Shown in pieces: positions 58,660-64,000 of a DNA stretch of 64,000 nt (its first letter is position 1; each line of letters begins with the position of its first letter). This DNA is from Serilophus lunatus. Its lineage: Eukaryota > Chordata > Aves > Passeriformes > Eurylaimidae. The stretch lies in contig VXBA01005866.1 in NCBI GenBank assembly GCA_013399895.1, positions 416,688 to 480,687 on the forward strand, given 5' to 3'. The position numbers were made by a program, and so were the translations under genes. The notes beneath the pieces are model-generated. The model worked only from the letters and a program-made list of their open reading frames with translations. It was not told the origin of the DNA and ran no database searches.

Positions 58660-59165
58660 AAACTGTGTCCAGTTTTGGGCCCCTCAGTTTAGGAAGGACA
58701 TGTTGATGATTGTGTGTCCAGAGGAGAGCAACGAGGCTGGTGGGGGGCTTGGAGCACAAGCCCTATGAGGAACGACTGAGGGAGTTAGAGTTGTTTAGCC
58801 TGGAGAAAAGGAGGCTCAGAGGTGACCTTATCGCTCTCTACAACTTCCTGAAAGGAGGCTGTAGTCAGGTGGGGGTTGGTCTCTTCCACCGGGCAGCAAC
58901 TGACAGAACGAGAGGACACTGTCTCAAGCTGCGCCAAGGAAAGTATAGGTTAGACATTAGAAAGAAGTTTTTCACAGAAAGAATAATAAAATATTGGAAA
59001 AGTCTGCCCAGGCAGGTGGTGGAGTCACCATCCCTGGATGTGTTTAAAAAAAGGCTGGATGTGGCACTTGGTGACATAGTCTAGTCTAGTCGAGGTGTTA
59101 GGGCAAGGGTTGGACTCGATGATTTTGGAGGTCTCTTCCAACCTAGCGATTCTGTGATTCTATAA
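58660..59165 (+). mobile_element. CR1 LINE 3' fragment
   Basis: One frame stays open through [32 protein letters not shown] and [20 protein letters not shown], the CR1 ORF2 tail, and the copy ends ATTCTGTGATTCTAT. It is the least decayed CR1 of the window but is heavily 5'-truncated. Confidence 0.92.
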
Positions 59166-61240
59166 AAGGACTAAGACTTAGTTTCTGTTAAGAAACTCCA
59201 TGAAAACATAGGCAGTAAAAACGTTAAATGTACCTTCAGTGGAAGAAGCAACTCAGCTTCTTGCTAGGCACTGAGCGCTCCCCTCTCCTGCGTTACCCTT
59301 ATACATAAGGAACATTTTGAAGCATATCCAGGGATGTAATTGTTGCTTTACAGCAGAATTACTGAATTCCAGCTTAGAAATTCTGCTGCCCAGCTTAGAA
59401 ATTCTGCTGCTGCTGCTTCCATGACTTCTACTCACAACTAGCCAAAATATCCCATAGTCCTGGTTCCAGCCAAGTCAGGGTTAACTTTTGCAGTAGCCAG
59501 AAGGAGGCATGGCTAGGACACACCTTTTGTGCCTCCAATTCTCCACTCCAGCCCGTAGAAGAGGGCAAGAGAGAGGAGGGAGTAAGCAAGCCATGCCTAG
59601 TTTGGAGTGGTTTCCATGGGAACACTGAATTGGAGAATACTATTCCTAAACCACAACACTCATATACACTCCATTCTAATTCAGCAGTGTTTTTAGATTC
59701 AGCACATTCCTGACGAACTTCAGCAGGCCACTCATGCAATTTACCTCCTGAACCTGGCCAACCACTGCAGCTCTGCACTATTTGGGTTCTAATACAGAAA
59801 TTCTATCCAATATAAATAAATTAGCTTTACAGTGTTCTCTACTTTTGTAAGCAACAAGGAATTCTGTTTTAAGTAAAACTAGTATCATTTTCCAGGAACA
59901 CAAACAGCCTTCAAAAGCCAAGTGATTTTGTGATAGATCAGACAAGTCAGGTTAAGTACCAACCCCTCCCCCTTCCACCAGATGTCAACAACTCCAGATG
60001 TTTGATTTCTCTTCAATAGGCTGTGGGGTGGGGGGGGGGTTGCGGGGATGGGAAGTGCCTATGCAGCTTTGGCATTGGCCACTACTCAACCAGGTAAAAC
60101 ATAACAGGAGATAAATAGATAAGCAACACAACTGATGTGCAGAGTGCCCTTGCTCTATCCCTCAGTAGTTCACTGAATTCAAAAGTTTATTTTGGAATGG
60201 TATTTGACCTTTGTATTTTACAATCTTTTAAAACTTTCCATTATTGGGCAACTTTAATTTGGAAATTATATGCTGAAATCAAGTTACTTCTAAATGAAGA
60301 AATTAAAACCAGAAACATAGCTTGTGTAATAACCGTAAACAGAATTTTTTCTAACTATACAATCCTTTAGTTCCAGTTAATCCAATTAAGAAATACTGGA
60401 GTAAGACAGCTCTAACTTACCATTATGCTTTGTAAAAGTTGTTTCCCTATTTGCTTCAGAAGACTGAATCCTGAACTTCATTATACTACCAAGATTCAGC
60501 TCCTTGTTTCCTGCTTTAATTACCTGCATTTCTAACAATTTCTCCTAAGAACCTCACTCACTGCCTGGGCTGTACAGTGCCCATATCCAAGGCAAGCAGA
60601 ACGAGAACAGCGACCCTGCCACAAAGAATTTCCAATCCAGATGTAAATGAATGGACAGTGAAGTACAACGAAACAAAATGACACTGATCAGCATGCCAGG
60701 CAGTCAATCAATTTGTGCTCTGTAAGGTAAAGGATTTTTCAGAGTTCTCTGAAGTGTAGTGGTGCTGCTGTGCAGTTTTTTATGAAGACTTTTACTCAAG
60801 CTTAGGGGAAGGCAAGGAAAGAATGAATGCACTCGGCTGAAAAGCGATGTGAGTACTGTAACTGGTGTTGGAGCTGGCATCTTGCTGAGGAAACTACAGG
60901 CAGAAAGCAGCTACAGGTACAGGAGGGCCCTCAGAAACAAAACCAAGTAACTTCAGCTTCACCCAGTAGAAAAGGGGGAGACAGAGAAGGGATGCAGAGT
61001 TTTAATTATTTTTAATCAATATAAAATAAGCTGTGTAAAAACAGTCAAAGCCATGCTGCAATTAACTTCTTTCAGTATGCAAGACAGCTATAGATCTATC
61101 TGACGGCTCTTGGATGAAGGCCTGTGTTACTAACAGCATCGAGATTCTCAACACCACAAAAGGAATACAATTAAGTCACTATGCACCTCCAACCCTTCCA
61201 TTCAAGATCCAAGGTCAACATGAATTGGGGTGAAAGAGTG

Positions 61241-61268
61241 CACATACACACACGCACACACACACACA
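61241..61268. repeat. CA microsatellite
   Basis: An imperfect CA run interrupted by TA and CG dinucleotides. Confidence 0.9.
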
Positions 61269-62642
61269 GAGTCTTTCCCACTCGAAGAGTAACAGAAGCC
61301 CACAGCATGCTGTATTACTCTAACACAGATGGAAGCCACTGAGACAGAGCTCATCAGCTGTCTCAGTAACAGCCACTTAACTTACATGCCTCCTATCACA
61401 TTTCTATGCCAGAGGAGTACTCAGGGCACAAAGAGGCAAACCATTGAAATTTAAAACAATTAAAAAAGTACTATTATTTGATTCTTGTTCTATATATCCT
61501 CCGTATTCTTTCCCAAAACCCGTGAAAATAAGATGAGATTTTCTAAAGTTCACAATGGACAGTTTCAGAAACAAACTTTGCCTGGGATCTGTAAAGCACT
61601 GCAACCAGCAGCACAATGGTTGAATTTGAAACCAGTTCTCCGTAACAAAGAGAGAATACAGATAACGTATACTACATCAAAATAGCTGCAGATCACATTG
61701 CATGACTGGCCCAATTGTCTTTCTTTCACTTCACTTGTAAAATAACAGTAATAAGAAACAGCACAAAGGCTTTTTCTTAATAAATTTTAATATTAAGACC
61801 AGTTTGTCTGGATAAAAACACAAAGTTACAGGTTCCACACTACTGCAAATCCTGCATGATGCGCAGTAGCGCTCGCAATATTTGAGTGGCAAGACCATTT
61901 TGGAACTGTTTGTGAAAAGTATGTCAAAGACAGAATCTTGGCATAAGTAAGAACATATGTTACCAGTTGAATTTATTATTGTGAAAATATATCTGTCCCA
62001 CAACATACATCACTGTAAATAGTCAAATGCAATATTTATGCACATCAAAAATATATGGGGCGAATATATACTCAATTTAGCATTAAGTCAGCAACAGTGA
62101 ATGAAGGAGAAGTATTTTTACTATTTTTCTAGGATTTCATTTCACTGGAAATTTCCTACTAAATCACTCCAAAGGGTAATATTTGTAGTTGAAAACCATC
62201 AGTACAACAGTAATTCTGTAAAATAGTATGAATCTGAGAATGATAGTCCAATCCTCCTACCACTAGATGTAGATAGATGTATGTTTGGCTTGTGCTTGCT
62301 GCCTTAGAACACTAGTCCAGACACCAAAAAAATGAACTACAACCATCACAGCCTGGACTACATTAACTCAAAACACATCAGATCAGAGATGCAACATCAA
62401 TAAAAGGAGATGACACTTTCAAAGCACCCTCCAGATTCTCAAGTATTAATTATATACACACATGGTTAAGTACAGAATACTGAAGGAGAAAGTACTGAAT
62501 AGCAAGTTAAGTGTTCCATTGGTTTTCTTGGTTCTGCAATGGATATTCACATTTCCCACATTGGTCTAGGAAAGATACTGCAATCTAAGCATGTGATTTG
62601 ATGCTACTTAAAGCTTTGTGATACTGTTACGTATCTGCTTTA

Positions 62643-62675
62643 NNNNNNNNNNNNNNNNNNNNNNNNNNNNNNNNN
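62643..62675. other. assembly gap (33 N)
   Basis: A short N run followed within ten bases by a C homopolymer (62685-62700), which probably caused the break. Confidence 1.
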
Positions 62676-63478
62676 TGTCCTAAGCCCCCCCCCCCCCCCC
62701 AAACATTACTGCAAAAAAACTATCTACATACAGAAATAACACAGACTTGATTTGGTGGCTCTTGTTTGACTGTGTTCTTGCAAAGAAATCTGTTAACTTT
62801 TCCTTTCCTGTTTAATAGTGTATGTATTTCTCTGCCCCTCAGGCAATAAACAGTACATGATAAATCACTCCCCTCAATACTATTCTCATATAAATTCACA
62901 GTGACCAATTCTGAGAGATTTTTTTGTTGGGTTTGGTTTTGTTTAAAGTAATTGTGCAATACAAAAACCATACTACAAGTTATCAACTTTGGTAAGATAC
63001 AGAAAAAAGCCTTCAAGCTCTTTAACTAAGGATCAGGTCAGGATGTTGTTTATACTATGCTCTTTGTGCTGTGCAAGCACAAAGTTAATGTTCATCCCTT
63101 TTCTTGAGGTCTTGAAAAATTCTATTTTTGATAAGAAATTGGCTACAATTTAAGCAGTGAACCTATCTAATTTACCTTGGTGGTGCCTTTGAATGTTTCT
63201 ATGACCTAGCCTTAGGAAATTTTCACTTACTGTTTCAAATAATGAAACCCCCCCAAAGCCAACATCCCCCCCCGCCTCGACCAAACAGAAAAATCCAGCT
63301 GAGCCTCAACAAGTACACCTGAATTCTCAGAAGAGGAAATATTTTCTTGATTTAACATCAACTGTACAATATTACAAACTCTGACACATGAAAAACAATC
63401 AGGCAATAGAAAAATGTACAACAGCTTTGGTGTTATACAAAATAATAAAAAAGACTGGACAGCAAGATACATAGTTCA

Positions 63479-63700
63479 TTATGTTCTCACCACAGTCACT
63501 TCATTGCTGACTGTAAGACAGTTATTTACTTTTGATATTCTCTGTGCGGCCTTTCCACTCATGAAAAAATCATACTGTATTATTACAATAAGAACTGTTA
63601 TGAACACCATAAAGTAAGCTCCAAATTTTATAAAAACATCTTGCCTGTTTGCACTATTGCTTTGTGGCACATTGTCAACAGAACAGCAGTCCAAAATAAA
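63479..63700 (-). CDS. possible terminal exon of an unrecognised membrane protein
   Basis: An open frame of about 75 codons in AT-rich DNA ends in a TAA stop at 63479-63481. It reads LDCCSVDNVPQSNSANRQD, then one strongly hydrophobic segment (FGAYFMVFITVLIVIIQY, about 18 residues), then a polar tail ending EVTVVRT. There is no ATG near its start, so if real it is the last exon of a minus-strand gene. An AG lies at about 63714 but with a poor pyrimidine tract. I do not recognise the family; a chance frame is quite possible. Confidence 0.3.
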   Translation of the reverse strand, partial: FILDCCSVDNVPQSNSANRQDVFIKFGAYFMVFITVLIVIIQYDFFMSGKAAQRISKVNNCLTVSNEVTVVRT

Positions 63701-64000
63701 GTGACAACTATATTTAATAAATTAATATATTTTTAAAGATGTACAATGCACATTCTTTTTAATCCAAGGTTTTAGGGTGTCAGGATACTTCTATTTACAC
63801 ATATACAGACCTCAGACAGCATTTATAACATCAGAAAATGCAGATAAGGAACAGAGCCTTAACTGCTATCTGGATGCTGCTAACAGAAGTCAAAACACTG
63901 CTGAGATTATTATTGAGAGATATCCAGAGATGAGAAGAGTCTATGAAAAAAAGGACATGTAAAGGCAAAGGGAAAGTCAAGATGTTTAATATGACCATCT

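Larger units (their letters stand above)
59166..63478. other. intergenic or 3' UTR/intron of unseen genes
   Basis: Contains a G-rich run (60024-60047), a CA microsatellite (61241-61268), a 33-base N gap and an adjoining C run. If the frame at 63479 is a true last exon, part of this stretch would be its 3' UTR. No exon is supportable. Confidence 0.45.

Noticed and set aside
58710..59084. 124-codon plus-strand frame
   Set aside because: This is the CR1 ORF2 C-terminal tail in a 5'-truncated copy.
61241..61268. CA run as a possible regulatory Z-DNA element
   Set aside because: Short, interrupted and with no gene start nearby; treated as a simple repeat.

Overview
The window is vertebrate nuclear DNA and almost certainly avian. 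Its genes have short exons with GT-AG introns. It carries several CR1 LINE 3' fragments, the dominant LINE of birds and reptiles, and LTR repeats of a type familiar from bird genomes. No bacterial-style operon is present; nearly all long open frames are chance frames in introns, intergenic DNA or repeats.

Layout. Bases 1 to about 35,850 are a gene-poor, AT-rich flank in which I find no convincing exon. It holds a truncated LTR (13.96-14.63 kb, minus strand), a decayed CR1 (17.1-17.7 kb), an orphan CpG-dense patch (26.3-26.9 kb), a probable solo LTR (31.4-31.8 kb) and a CR1 (33.4-34.1 kb, minus). A CpG island at 35.85-37.55 kb, broken by a 457-base assembly gap, is the promoter of SNRNP48. This gene encodes the U11/U12 minor-spliceosome 48 kDa protein and runs on the plus strand to about 45.15 kb. 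Seven coding pieces were assembled (255 residues plus stop, all exon phases consistent); the N-terminus with the CHHC zinc finger lies in the gap.

About 1 kb beyond its poly(A) signals comes the convergent 3' end of ROPN1L (ropporin-1-like, a cilium/flagellum RIIa-fold protein) on the minus strand. Five coding exons (218 residues plus stop) run from 54,295 down to 46,777, with noncoding 5' exons reaching a CpG island at 55.4-55.7 kb that contains an RFX X-box-like site. Three LTR elements sit in ROPN1L introns, one carrying a perfect 199-bp tandem duplication.

Right of ROPN1L are two CR1 copies (55.75-56.6 and 58.66-59.17 kb) and a TATA-box plus splice-donor arrangement at 58.37-58.45 kb on the plus strand that looks like the first exon of an unseen gene. 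At the right edge (63.48-63.7 kb, minus strand) an open frame with one membrane-spanning segment may be the last exon of an unrecognised gene.

The two recognised genes act in unrelated processes, minor-intron splicing and sperm/cilia motility. They are convergent neighbours, not a functional unit. In human they lie on different chromosomes (6p24 and 5p15), so the junction is a synteny point worth checking.
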